In this document: piece after piece, positions 16,910 through 25,460 of the stretch
Layout of the letters: each line of letters starts with the position of its first letter
How positions within the stretch are numbered: position 1 is the first letter of the stretch
Assembly: GCA_048595745.1 (NCBI GenBank)
Contig: CP184361.1
Origin: Aquipseudomonas alcaligenes_A
GTDB taxonomy: Bacteria; Pseudomonadota; Gammaproteobacteria; Pseudomonadales; Pseudomonadaceae
Reading direction: 5' to 3' (one strand)
Length of the DNA: 64,000 nt
The notes under the pieces: generated by a model
The model's database searches: none
The model's input: only the letters and a program-made list of their open reading frames with translations
Told to the model about the DNA's origin: nothing
Made by a program: the position numbers and the translations under genes

Positions 16910-17638
16910 CTACCAGCGCTCGATCCACGGGCGCAGGTCCAGCTCGAAGGTCCAGGCATCGCGCGGCTGGGCGTGCAGGAACCAGTAGTTGTCGGCGATG
17001 TGTTCTGGATTGAGGATACCGTCCTGCTCCTTGCGCGCGTACAGGTCGGGAAAACTGTCGCGGATAAAGGCGGTGTCGATGGCGCCGTCCACCACCACGT
17101 GGGCGACATGGATGTTCCGCGGCCCCAGCTCGCGCGCCATGCTCTGCGCCAGGGCGCGCACGCCGTGCTTGGCACCGGCGAAGGCGGCAAAGTGGGCGGC
17201 ACCGCGCAGCCCGGCGGTGGCCCCGGTGAAGAGGATAGTGCCGCGCTCGCGGGTCACCATGCGGCGCGCCACCGCCTGGGCGGTGAGGAAGGCCGAGAAG
17301 CAGGCCATTTCCCAGATCTTGAAGTACTTGCGCGCGGTTTCCTCGAGGATGCTGCACGGCACGTTGGCGCCGATGTTGAAGACGAAGGCCTCGATCGGGC
17401 CGATGTCGCGCTCGATGCCCTCGACCAGCGCAGCGACTTCCTCTTCCTTGCGCGCATCGGAGGCAAAGCCATGGGCCTCGCCACCGGCGGCACGGATCTC
17501 GTCGACCAGCGGCTGCAGCTTGTCGGCACTGCGCCGGGTCACACAGGCCACATAGCCTTCGCGGGCGAAGCGCTTGGCGATCGCCCCGCCGGTCGCGTCA
17601 CCGGCGCCGATCACCAGCACCACCTTCTTGTCGCTCAT
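16910..17638 (-). CDS. Short-chain dehydrogenase/reductase
   Basis: A 242-residue SDR with an N-terminal nucleotide site that is altered from the usual TGxxxGIG (VIGAGDATGGAIAKRFA). The NNAG-like element is also altered (VFNIGANV). The usual catalytic tyrosine of YxxxK appears replaced by phenylalanine (FAAFAGAKHGVRALA). This divergent pattern occurs in a subgroup of bacterial SDRs, so catalysis by the standard mechanism is uncertain. I chose the ATG at 17638, which follows AGGTGA; a GTG three codons upstream is an alternative. It is the first gene of a two-gene unit with the isomerase, reading away from a TetR gene and a palindromic operator. Confidence 0.82.
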   Translation of the reverse strand: MSDKKVVLVIGAGDATGGAIAKRFAREGYVACVTRRSADKLQPLVDEIRAAGGEAHGFASDARKEEEVAALVEGIERDIGPIEAFVFNIGANVPCSILEETARKYFKIWEMACFSAFLTAQAVARRMVTRERGTILFTGATAGLRGAAHFAAFAGAKHGVRALAQSMARELGPRNIHVAHVVVDGAIDTAFIRDSFPDLYARKEQDGILNPEHIADNYWFLHAQPRDAWTFELDLRPWIERW

Positions 17639-17656
17639 GCCGCTCACCTCATTTGA

Positions 17657-17670
17657 TAAACGATCGTTTA
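17657..17670. promoter_or_regulatory. Perfect palindrome, candidate TetR operator
   Basis: TAAACGATCGTTTA is a perfect 14-bp palindrome between the divergent reductase and tetR genes, 19 bp from the reductase start and 52 bp from the tetR start. It is of the size and placement expected for a TetR-family operator controlling both directions. Confidence 0.75.
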
Positions 17671-17721
17671 GTTAACGGACGTTATGTTACGCTTCCGCAC
17701 CCGTCAAGCAGGAGTTTCGTC

Positions 17722-18282
17722 ATGCGCTATTCCGCCGAACACAAGGCGCAGACCCGTGACAAGCTGCTCGCCAGCAGCGCTGCGCTGGCCAAGCGCGGCG
17801 GCTTTTCCGCAACCGGGGTGGACGGCCTGATGAAAGCCATCGGCCTCTCCGGCGGCGCCTTCTACGGCCATTTCGCCTCCAAGGACGAGCTGTTCGCCGC
17901 CATCGTCGAGCGCGAGTTGAGCCACAGTGTGGCGCTACTGGGTAGCGCCGGCAGTGCGGCCGACAAGCTGCAACGCTGCCTGGATATCTACCTGAACATG
18001 CAGCACGTCGAGCATCCGGACAGCGGCTGCGCATTGCCCACGCTGGGCGTGGAAATTGCCCGCGCCGACCACGCGGTGCGCGAGAACGCCGAGCACTGGC
18101 TGGTGCGCCTGCAGCAAGCCTGGGGCGAGGTCCTGGATGACCCGCAGCTGGCCTGGGCGATCCTCGCCCAGTGCGTCGGCGCACTGCTGGTGGCGCGCAT
18201 GCTGGCCAGCCCAAAACGGCAGGAAGAGGTGCTGGCCTCAAGCAGGGCCATGATCGCCGCCAGCCTGACTGCGACGGATTGA
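17722..18282 (+). CDS. TetR/AcrR-family transcriptional regulator
   Basis: The 186-residue protein has an N-terminal helix-turn-helix (KAIGLSGGAFYGHFASKDELF, about residues 30-52) of the TetR type, followed by a helical ligand-binding region. This resembles repressors that govern adjacent reductase genes. The ATG at 17722 has AGGAG eight bases upstream; an earlier in-frame start would read through the operator. It faces away from the reductase/isomerase pair across a short spacer holding a perfect palindrome, so autorepression and control of that pair by a small-molecule inducer is the simplest reading. The inducer is unknown. Confidence 0.9.
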   Translation: MRYSAEHKAQTRDKLLASSAALAKRGGFSATGVDGLMKAIGLSGGAFYGHFASKDELFAAIVERELSHSVALLGSAGSAADKLQRCLDIYLNMQHVEHPDSGCALPTLGVEIARADHAVRENAEHWLVRLQQAWGEVLDDPQLAWAILAQCVGALLVARMLASPKRQEEVLASSRAMIAASLTATD

Positions 18283-18439
18283 CGCAATAGCAGCTTGGAC
18301 GCCGACATAGAGCGGTTGCGCGCAGTATTCTGACGAACCAATCAGCATTCCGTCGGGCACCGCTGGCCCGCCAAGCGCCGATCCGTACAATGACGCGCCG
18401 CGCCTCTGGCGCCATTATTTCGCCATCATCGAGATCCCC

Positions 18440-19663
18440 ATGTCCGCCCCGGCCGCAGTACCGGAAGTTCTCATTGCCGAAGCCGACCCCTGGACCGCCG
18501 ACCTGCTCACCCAGCTTGTCCTGGACATCCGCAGTGATGCTCAGGTGCAACACTTCGCCGACGGCGAGGCCGCCCTGGCCCGCTGTCGGCGCAAACTGCC
18601 CGATCTGGTCATCGCAGACGGCGAGCTGCCCGGACTGGACGGCATCGAACTGCTCCGTCAGCTGCGCCGCCACCCCCGCATTCCGGCGCTGCCCTGTGTG
18701 CTGATCAGCAGCCGGGTGGATGCCGCCAGCGTACGCGCGGTACTGCCACTGGCACCTGCCGCCTACCTGGCCAAGCCATTCAACGCCGAGCTACTGCGCC
18801 AGCGCCTCGACGGCCTGTTGCCGGCGGCCGGCGGCGAGCGCCTGGCGGCACCGGCGGCGCTGCTGGTCAGTGATCTCGGCCAGTACCTTGACGATGTACG
18901 TGAAGAAGGCCAGGGCGCGCCGCTGCTGGCCGACATCCGCAGCGCCGTGAGCAGCAGCCTGCAGGCCTACGACACCGACCTGGGCCAGCTGGCCCGCGAA
19001 TTCGCCCGCGACCCGCAGATCACCGCCCGCCTGATTGCCGCCGCCAACAGCGCCGCCGAGCAGCGGGCCAGCATCTGCCAGACGCTCACCCAGGCCCTGC
19101 AGCGCCTCGGCGTGGCACGCGCACTCAACCTGGTGCTGGGCATGGCGGTGCAACGCAACGCACGGCTGCAGGACCCGCGCCTGGCCGAGCTGGCCAGCCA
19201 GGTGGGCATACAGGCCCAGCGCTGCGCCGAGCTGGCCCACTGGCTGGCCGCTCAGCTGCGCCTGGACCACGAGCTGTGCTACACGGCCGGGCTGTTGCAC
19301 AACATCGGCGAGCTGGCGCTGCTGCGCAGCCTGCAGGACTGGCAGGAAGCGGGTGGCGAGCTGAGCAACGACGATATTGCACTGGCCCTGCAGCAGCGCG
19401 CGGCCGGCTTCGGCTCGGCCCTGCGCATCCGCTGGCGCCTGCCCTTCGGCCTGCGCGAGCTGATCGCTGCGTACTACGCCCTGGGCAGCGGGGTCTTTTC
19501 CCGCGAGGCCCTGGTGCTCAACCTGGTGGCTCAGTTGCTGGCACTGCCGAGCAACCAGCCGCTGGATACGCTGCTGGACAGCCGGGCCACACGCATGCTC
19601 GGTCTGCGCGGGGATTTCCTGAACCGTATTCCCGCGTACCTGCTCGACCGTCGTGGCAGTTAA
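18440..19663 (+). CDS. Response regulator receiver with HDOD output domain
   Basis: The 407-residue protein has an N-terminal receiver (about 8-125) with the phosphorylatable aspartate in VIADGELPG (D60), a serine in LISSR and the conserved lysine in YLAKPF (K112). The HDOD domain spans about 150-370 with LARDPQ-like and LLHNIGELALL elements. HDOD is related to HD phosphohydrolases but usually lacks the metal site and is a signalling module in motility and c-di-GMP networks. No histidine kinase adjoins it. It converges on a GGDEF/EAL protein with 9 bp between stops, so a functional link to c-di-GMP is possible but is inference. Confidence 0.88.
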   Translation: MSAPAAVPEVLIAEADPWTADLLTQLVLDIRSDAQVQHFADGEAALARCRRKLPDLVIADGELPGLDGIELLRQLRRHPRIPALPCVLISSRVDAASVRAVLPLAPAAYLAKPFNAELLRQRLDGLLPAAGGERLAAPAALLVSDLGQYLDDVREEGQGAPLLADIRSAVSSSLQAYDTDLGQLAREFARDPQITARLIAAANSAAEQRASICQTLTQALQRLGVARALNLVLGMAVQRNARLQDPRLAELASQVGIQAQRCAELAHWLAAQLRLDHELCYTAGLLHNIGELALLRSLQDWQEAGGELSNDDIALALQQRAAGFGSALRIRWRLPFGLRELIAAYYALGSGVFSREALVLNLVAQLLALPSNQPLDTLLDSRATRMLGLRGDFLNRIPAYLLDRRGS

Positions 19664-19672
19664 GGCGTTGCC

Positions 19673-22546
19673 CTAGCGCGGCAATGAGGGCTCCGCGAAC
19701 AGCGCGTCGGCCAGCTCCGCCAGAGGGTGCGGACGACCGATGAAATAGCCCTGCGCGTAGTCGATGCCAAGCTCGCGCAGGCAATCCTGGGCTGCCGCGC
19801 TCTCGACGAACTCGGCAACGGTACGCAAGCCCAGCTGGCGGGCAATCTGCACCATGGAGCCGACCATGGCGCGGTTGATCGGATCACGCTCGATGCCGCG
19901 CACGAAGGTGCCGTCGATCTTCAGCAGGTCCAGCGGCAAATGGCGCAAGTAGGCATAGGAGGCAAACCCGCTGCCGAAGTCATCCAGCGCCACCCTGAGG
20001 CCACGCCGGCGCAAGCGCTCGATCCAGCCGGCGGAGCTGCCCAGCTCGGCCAGGGCCACCATCTCGGTGATTTCCAGGCACAGCCGGGTGGCTGGCAGAC
20101 GATGGGTATCCAGCAGTTCGTCCAGCAGGTCATGGAACTCCGGATCGAGCAGCGAGGGTGCGCTGAGGTTGATGTTGACCTGGCCCAGCTCCATTTGATG
20201 GCGGGGATTGGCCGCCAGCCATTCGCAGTAGCGGCGCAGCACCCAGCGGTCGATCTGGGCGAGAAAACCGTAGCGCTCGGCGGCGGCGAAGAACTGCCCG
20301 GGCGCCACCCACTCGCCGGACTGCGGATCGCGGTAACGCAGCAGGACCTCGTAGTGGAGCCCCTCCTCGCTCCCCTGCAACGGTCGCACCGGCTGGTAGA
20401 ACAGCTCGAAGTGCTGCTGCTCGATGGCCTCGCGCAAACGCGCGATCCACTGCAGCTGGCGCTGGTGCTCGACAAGCGCGCCATCGGCCGGGTTGAACAG
20501 GTGTACACGGTTACGCCCCTGAGCCTTGGCCATGCTGCTGGCGTTGTCGGCCCAGTTCAGCGCTTCCTCCCAGTCGCGCACGCCGGACTCCAGTTCCAGC
20601 ACACCGATGCTGACGCACAGGCGGAACGGGCGGCCGCCATAGCTGAAGACAAACTCCTCGACCGCCTGGCGCAGCCGCTCAGCCTGCGCCAGCGCCTCGT
20701 GTCGCTCGCAGCCGGCGAGCAACACAGCAAACTCGTCGCCGCCGATGCGCGCCAGTTCGGCCTGGCTCGGCAGGCAGCCGAGCAGGTGGCCGGCCAGCTG
20801 GCGTAGCAGCTGGTCGCCGGCCGAGTGGCCACAGAGATCGTTGACCTGCTTGAACTGGTCGAGATCAAGGAACAACAGGTGGCTGAAACCCCGGCCATCA
20901 CCCTCCAGGCTGCCCTGCAGCAGTCGCTCCAGCTCGCGGCGGTTGACCAGGCCGGTGAGCGAGTCATGCGCCGCCTGGCGCGCCAGGCGCTGCTCCAAGG
21001 CTCGTCGTTCGCTGAGATCAACGACTATGCCTTCGATACAGTGCTGGCTGCGCTGCTCGTGAAGCGACAGATGTACCCAACGACTCTGCCCGTCAGCGGC
21101 CTTCAGCTGTACCTCGCCACTGGCGGTGGGCTGCGCCTCACTCAACTGACCGCACAGACGCTGCCAGTCGCCGGGGGCCAGCAGGCCCTGGATCGGCTGC
21201 GCCTGGAGCAGCTCGGCAGCGGACTCGGGACGGCCCAGCAGGCGCAGAAAGCTGGGATTGGTCTCCAGCAACAGGCCCTGGCGATTGCAACGGAAGATGC
21301 CCTCGGCGGCATTGCGAAACAGCCCGCGATACTGCTCCAGATTGACGATGGCCTGCTCGCGCGAAGCCAGCAGGGCCTGACGCACATCATCCAGCTGGCG
21401 GCCATTGAGCATGCCGAAGAGGAACACCGAGATCACCGGCAGCCAGGCATGCAGCAGGTCCAGCCAGAGATTGCGCGGCATCACCCCGGCACGACTCAGC
21501 CCCAGCATCAGCATCAGCAGGATGGCAGCGCTCCAGAACAGCGCGAACCAGCCGGCATAAGGGCGCCGCAGGTACAGGGCAACCAGGGTCAGGCCAAGCT
21601 GGAACAGCCCGGTCAGCAACATCATCAGGTTGACCGCCTCGGCCGAACCCTGGCGCCCGCCGCTGATCTGCACCCAGATCAGGGCGATACCGTGCGCGGC
21701 AATCAACAGATGGCGCACCAGGCGGGGCAGCCCTTGGTCCAGGCGCAGCGAGGCGCTGATGAACAGGGTACTGCAGACCAGGGTGAGCACGCCGAACAGG
21801 TTGGTCTCGAACGGCGCGACCCAGGGCACATGGCGCCACAGCAGCAGGTTGGTCAGGTCGTTGATCGATGCGGTGTACCAGGCAACGCTGAAGATGGTCG
21901 CGCAGTAGTAGCCGAGGCGCCGATCCGGCGAAGCAACGAACTTGAGCAGATGGAACAGGGCCATCACCAGCAGGGCGCCGACGATCAGCCCATTGCCCAA
22001 CCAGCTGGTCGCCAGCAGGCGGTCCTTCTGCTCGGCGGGTATCAGTTTGAGCGGCAGGCCGATGGAGGAGCTGCTGGAGATGCGCAGCAACAGCTCCTGT
22101 GGCGCACTGCCCAGGGTCGGCAACGGCAGCAGGAAAGCACGCCCCGGCTCGTCGCGCCGGGCGAAGGGCAGGCGGTCGCCGACCTGGCGGTAGAGCTGTA
22201 GCTGGTCGCCGACCAAGACCCACAGCTGCACATCGTCGAGGAAGGCGTGATCCAGCCACAGGTAGTAACGCTCACCGGCCCGCCCCTGCAGCTTAAAGCC
22301 CAGCCACCAGGCACTGTCGCTCCAGCCCAGCGAGGGCACAGCGCGCAGTTCCGTCCCCTCGCTCAGGAGGCGGCCACGCGCCTGGTACAGCGACAGCTGG
22401 CCCGAGGCGTCCTCGAGCAGACGCACGGCCGGCACCGTGTCGACATCGGCGCGGCGCAGATCGAGCAGCGGCAACTCGGCCCGCACGACACCGCTGACCA
22501 GGCACAGACACAGCAGGAACAGGAGCCGGCGGAAGGCGAACTGCAT
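19673..22546 (-). CDS. Membrane diguanylate cyclase/phosphodiesterase (7TMR-DISM, PAS, GGDEF, EAL)
   Basis: This 957-residue sensor begins with a signal peptide (RRLLFLLCLCLVSGVVRA), then a periplasmic 7TMR-DISM extracellular domain (about 25-165), seven membrane helices (about 175-390), a PAS domain (about 400-520), a GGDEF domain with the intact signature RIGGDEF (near residue 600) and an EAL domain. The EAL motif itself reads EVLLR, a substitution also seen in active enzymes. Downstream phosphodiesterase motifs (NINLSAPSL, LEITEM, DDFGSGFASYAYL, KIDGTFV, VAEFVES) are kept. It may therefore make and/or degrade c-di-GMP in response to a periplasmic ligand. A Crp-like gene lies 65 bp upstream in the same direction and could share its promoter. 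Confidence 0.9.
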   Translation of the reverse strand: MQFAFRRLLFLLCLCLVSGVVRAELPLLDLRRADVDTVPAVRLLEDASGQLSLYQARGRLLSEGTELRAVPSLGWSDSAWWLGFKLQGRAGERYYLWLDHAFLDDVQLWVLVGDQLQLYRQVGDRLPFARRDEPGRAFLLPLPTLGSAPQELLLRISSSSSIGLPLKLIPAEQKDRLLATSWLGNGLIVGALLVMALFHLLKFVASPDRRLGYYCATIFSVAWYTASINDLTNLLLWRHVPWVAPFETNLFGVLTLVCSTLFISASLRLDQGLPRLVRHLLIAAHGIALIWVQISGGRQGSAEAVNLMMLLTGLFQLGLTLVALYLRRPYAGWFALFWSAAILLMLMLGLSRAGVMPRNLWLDLLHAWLPVISVFLFGMLNGRQLDDVRQALLASREQAIVNLEQYRGLFRNAAEGIFRCNRQGLLLETNPSFLRLLGRPESAAELLQAQPIQGLLAPGDWQRLCGQLSEAQPTASGEVQLKAADGQSRWVHLSLHEQRSQHCIEGIVVDLSERRALEQRLARQAAHDSLTGLVNRRELERLLQGSLEGDGRGFSHLLFLDLDQFKQVNDLCGHSAGDQLLRQLAGHLLGCLPSQAELARIGGDEFAVLLAGCERHEALAQAERLRQAVEEFVFSYGGRPFRLCVSIGVLELESGVRDWEEALNWADNASSMAKAQGRNRVHLFNPADGALVEHQRQLQWIARLREAIEQQHFELFYQPVRPLQGSEEGLHYEVLLRYRDPQSGEWVAPGQFFAAAERYGFLAQIDRWVLRRYCEWLAANPRHQMELGQVNINLSAPSLLDPEFHDLLDELLDTHRLPATRLCLEITEMVALAELGSSAGWIERLRRRGLRVALDDFGSGFASYAYLRHLPLDLLKIDGTFVRGIERDPINRAMVGSMVQIARQLGLRTVAEFVESAAAQDCLRELGIDYAQGYFIGRPHPLAELADALFAEPSLPR

Positions 22547-22611
22547 CGGGACGACCTGAAAACCAAGAAGGGATTGCTGGCAAAACGCCTTCTTTCAGCT
22601 TAGCCCAAGCC

Positions 22612-23298
22612 TCAGACCACGCCTGCGGCCTGGCGCAAAGTCCCGAGATCGCTAATCTCGATTTCGCCATAGGTGAGACGTAGCGCACCCCGCGCTTCCA
22701 GGTCCTTGAGGATCTGGTTGGTGGTCTGCCGCGACAGGCCGAGCATCAGCGCCAGCTGCTCCTGGGCCAGGTGCAGCACCCGACGCGGACCGGTCTCGCC
22801 ATAACCCTCGGCCATCATCAGCAGGCGCCGCGCCAGACGTGGCGCAGCCGGCAACAGGCTCATCTCTTCCAGCGCGATGAAGGCCAGGCGCAGCTTCTGG
22901 CTCATCAGCAGGGCGAAGTCGCGCCAGTAGCCGGGCTCGCGCGCGAGCAGGGCCTGCAAGGCGGATTGTGGCACTTGCAGCAGGCGTGCCGGGCCCTCGG
23001 CATAGGCATCGTGGGTACGCGGCTGGCCATCGAACAGGGAAATCTCGCCAAACCAGTAAGGCGGCTCGACCAGGGTCAGCAGCGCCTCCTTGCCGTCACG
23101 ACTGACCGCGCCGACGCGCATCATGCCCTCCAGCACCGCGTACAGCCCGCAGGGTGGATCGCCGCGGCGGAACAGGCGCTGACCTGGCTCCAGCTGCAGC
23201 AGCCGCGCCTCGCCCAGCAGCGCGTCACGCAAGGTAGAGGGCAAGTGGCTGAACCACTGGCCGCTTTCCAGCAGCAGGCGAATCTCGGTCATGGTCAT
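22612..23298 (-). CDS. Crp/Fnr-family transcriptional regulator
   Basis: The 228 residues comprise an N-terminal cyclic-nucleotide-binding beta-roll (about 20-130, with GQRLFRRGDPPCGLYAVLEG and WFGEISLFDGQPRTH), a dimer helix, and a winged helix-turn-helix (EQLALMLGLSRQTTNQILKDL, about 170-190). The recognition sequence SRQTTNQ is like that of Crp-type proteins. The FGE[IL]SLFDG...R element corresponds to the phosphate-binding cassette, so a nucleotide ligand is plausible. The start could be either of two ATGs six bases apart. It is divergent from the Mpo1-like gene by 78 bp, and lies just upstream of the GGDEF/EAL gene. Confidence 0.9.
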   Translation of the reverse strand: MTMTEIRLLLESGQWFSHLPSTLRDALLGEARLLQLEPGQRLFRRGDPPCGLYAVLEGMMRVGAVSRDGKEALLTLVEPPYWFGEISLFDGQPRTHDAYAEGPARLLQVPQSALQALLAREPGYWRDFALLMSQKLRLAFIALEEMSLLPAAPRLARRLLMMAEGYGETGPRRVLHLAQEQLALMLGLSRQTTNQILKDLEARGALRLTYGEIEISDLGTLRQAAGVV

Positions 23299-23376
23299 TG
23301 TCGGCTAGGTGACAGTCGTGCAGCGGGGGCTGGCGAGATCATGCCACCACCCTGCCTTGCTGAGGACCTACAAAAA

Positions 23377-23904
23377 ATGAAAACCCTCGTCGATCATCTC
23401 GGCCAATACGCGGAATACCACCGCGACCGCCGCAACATATTCAGCCACTTCATCGGTATTCCGATGATAGTCGTGGCCGTCGCCGTCCTGCTGTCACGCC
23501 CCGGCTGGGAGTTGGCCGGCCTGTGGATCTCACCGGCGCTGCTCACGGCACTGGCCGCTGCAGTCTTCTATCTACGCCTGGACCTGCGCTTCGGCGTCCT
23601 CATGGGCGCGCTGCTGGCGCTGTGCCTGTGGGCAGGCGCTGCGCTGGCGCAGCAGACCACCGCACTCTGGCTGAGCGCCGGTCTCGGTCTGTTCGTGGTG
23701 GGCTGGATCATCCAGTTCATCGGCCACTACTACGAAGGCCGCAAGCCGGCCTTCGTCGATGACCTGATGGGGCTGGTAGTCGGCCCGCTGTTCGTGGTCG
23801 CGGAACTCGGCTTCCTGCTCGGCCTGCGCGCCGAAGTCCAACAGGCCGTGGAGCATCGCGCCGGCCCCACCTGCATCCGCCCGCGCAAGGCGCTGGCATC
23901 CTGA
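23377..23904 (+). CDS. Mpo1-like (DUF962) membrane protein
   Basis: The 175-residue protein matches the DUF962/Mpo1 family: an N-terminal HRDRRNIFSHFIGIP, four hydrophobic helices, and the conserved WIIQFIGHYYEGRKPAFVDD. In yeast Mpo1 is an iron-dependent dioxygenase that shortens 2-hydroxy fatty acids, and the conserved histidines are kept here. The bacterial role is not established. The ATG at 23377 follows GAGGA; longer frames upstream would read through the divergent promoter. It is divergent from the Crp-like regulator. Confidence 0.85.
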   Translation: MKTLVDHLGQYAEYHRDRRNIFSHFIGIPMIVVAVAVLLSRPGWELAGLWISPALLTALAAAVFYLRLDLRFGVLMGALLALCLWAGAALAQQTTALWLSAGLGLFVVGWIIQFIGHYYEGRKPAFVDDLMGLVVGPLFVVAELGFLLGLRAEVQQAVEHRAGPTCIRPRKALAS

Positions 23905-24139
23905 CCCCGCCGCGGCTGCATCGCGGCCGCCACCCGGCCGGCGCACCAGCGTAGTCTGGCGTGCCGGCGACTACATAGCGTCGCCTCCGCGACATTTTCT
24001 GCCGCCTGCCGCAAGCCACCCCGTCCATCCGGGCAAATCGACGAACGGCCATTCACGCGCCGAATGCCGCTCTGCGCCGCGATCTGCCGCAAATCGCGGC
24101 GCGCACCAGCAATATCGGCACTTTGCGAACCAACACAGG

Positions 24140-24168
24140 AACTACAAGTCATGCCATGACTTGTAGTT
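24140..24168. repeat. 29-bp palindrome (14-bp arms, one-base centre)
   Basis: AACTACAAGTCATG and its exact reverse complement flank a single C. It could be a cruciform, a binding site or a terminator stem without a T run. It lies 17 bp beyond the stop codon of a short minus-strand reading frame and 160 bp before pntAA. Confidence 0.85.
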
Positions 24169-24184
24169 ATTAATCAGTACCGCT

Positions 24185-24283
24185 TCAGAATTTCTTGAAG
24201 GCCTTCGCAATCGCCTGCAAAATGCCGCGCCCGCCCTCTTCCGGTGCGGCTTTGTGCTGATCCCACACACCCGCGTGCCACAC
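24185..24283 (-). other. Possible short peptide gene or gene remnant (32 aa or more)
   Basis: The minus-strand frame ending at TGA 24185-24187 reads VWHAGVWDQHKAAPEEGG and then GRGILQAIAKAFKKF. The last part is a cationic amphipathic helix. Codon third positions are rich in G/C, as in real genes here. The frame stays open further upstream into the pntAA 5' end but has no ATG, and no ribosome site was found, so this may be a gene remnant or chance. Low confidence. Confidence 0.2.
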
Positions 24284-24327
24284 GTAGTGCGCTGGTTCAC
24301 CAAAACGATCACGCAGGAGATTTCTCA

Positions 24328-25449
24328 GTGCACATCGGTGTTCCTCTCGAGACCCACGCCGGGGAGACGCGGGTTGCCGCGACGCCCGAAACCGTCAAGA
24401 AGCTGGTTGGCCAAGGCCATCAGGTGACCGTTCAGGCAGGTGCCGGCGTTAGCGCCAGCATCCCGGACAGCGCCTATGAAGCCGCCGGCGCCAGCATCGG
24501 CAACGACGCTGCCGCCTTCGGTGCCGATCTGGTGCTGAAAGTGGTCGCCCCGACCGAAGCCGAACTGGCCCACATGAGGACCGGCGCCGTGCTGGTCGGC
24601 ATGCTCAACCCGTTCTGCAACGACACCATCGCGCGCATGAATGCCCGCGGCATTACCGCCTTCGCCCTGGAGGCCGCGCCGCGTACCTCCCGCGCGCAGA
24701 GCCTGGACGTGCTGAGCTCGCAGGCCAACATCGCCGGCTACAAAGCCGTGATGCTCGCCGCCAACCACTACCCGCGCTTCATGCCCATGCTGATGACCGC
24801 CGCCGGCACCGTGAAGGCCGCCCGTGTGCTGATCCTCGGCGCCGGTGTCGCCGGTCTGCAGGCCATCGCCACCGCCAAGCGTCTGGGCGCCGTGATCGAG
24901 GCCTCGGACGTGCGTCCGGCGGTAAAGGAGCAGATCGAGTCGCTCGGCGCCAAGTTCGTCGACGTGCCGTTCGAGACCGATGAGGAGCGCGAGTGCGCCC
25001 AGGGCGTTGGCGGCTATGCCCGCCCGATGCCGCAATCCTGGATGGAGCGCCAGGCCAAGGCCGTGCACGAGCGCGCCAAGCAGGCCGATATCGTCATCAC
25101 CACCGCGCTGATCCCGGGCCGCAAGGCACCGACCTTGCTGCACGAGGCCACCGTCGCCGAGATGAAGCCGGGCTCCGTGGTCATCGACCTGGCCGCAGCC
25201 CAGGGTGGTAACTGCCCGCTGACCGAGGCCGATCAGGTCGTGGTCAAGCATGGCGTGACCATCGTCGGCCACACCAACCTGGCCGCCATGGTGCCGGCGG
25301 ATGCCTCCGCCCTGTACGCCCGTAACCTGCTGGACTTCCTCAAGCTCGTGATCGACAAGGAAGCCCAGTTCCAGCTCAACCTCGAAGACGACATCGTCGC
25401 CGCCTGCCTGATGTGCAAGGGCGGTGAAGTCGTGCGCAAGAACGGTTAA
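24328..25449 (+). CDS. pntAA: Proton-translocating NAD(P) transhydrogenase, alpha-1 subunit
   Basis: The 373-residue soluble NAD(H)-binding domain of the membrane transhydrogenase, which uses the proton gradient to reduce NADP+ with NADH. Typical motifs are visible: HIGVPLETHAGETRVAATPE at the start, the RAQSLDVLSSQANIAGYKAV segment and the dinucleotide fold VLILGAGVAGLQAIATAKRLGA. A GTG start at 24328 preceded by AGGAGA fits the family N-terminus. Upstream residues in the frame are unrelated. It heads a three-gene operon with 11 bp to the next gene, as in other Pseudomonas in which the alpha chain is split in two. Confidence 0.95.
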   Translation: MHIGVPLETHAGETRVAATPETVKKLVGQGHQVTVQAGAGVSASIPDSAYEAAGASIGNDAAAFGADLVLKVVAPTEAELAHMRTGAVLVGMLNPFCNDTIARMNARGITAFALEAAPRTSRAQSLDVLSSQANIAGYKAVMLAANHYPRFMPMLMTAAGTVKAARVLILGAGVAGLQAIATAKRLGAVIEASDVRPAVKEQIESLGAKFVDVPFETDEERECAQGVGGYARPMPQSWMERQAKAVHERAKQADIVITTALIPGRKAPTLLHEATVAEMKPGSVVIDLAAAQGGNCPLTEADQVVVKHGVTIVGHTNLAAMVPADASALYARNLLDFLKLVIDKEAQFQLNLEDDIVAACLMCKGGEVVRKNG

Positions 25450-25460
25450 GGAGTCGAGAC

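Larger units (their letters stand above)
23905..24327. other. Intergenic region upstream of pntAA with strong palindromes
   Basis: About 420 bp with two notable inverted repeats: a GCGCCGCGAT/ATCGCGGCGC stem at 24074-24102 and a nearly perfect 29-bp palindrome at 24140-24168. On the minus strand a short reading frame ends at 24185. The pntAA promoter should lie in the last 150 bp, but I could not pick out convincing -35/-10 boxes. Confidence 0.5.
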
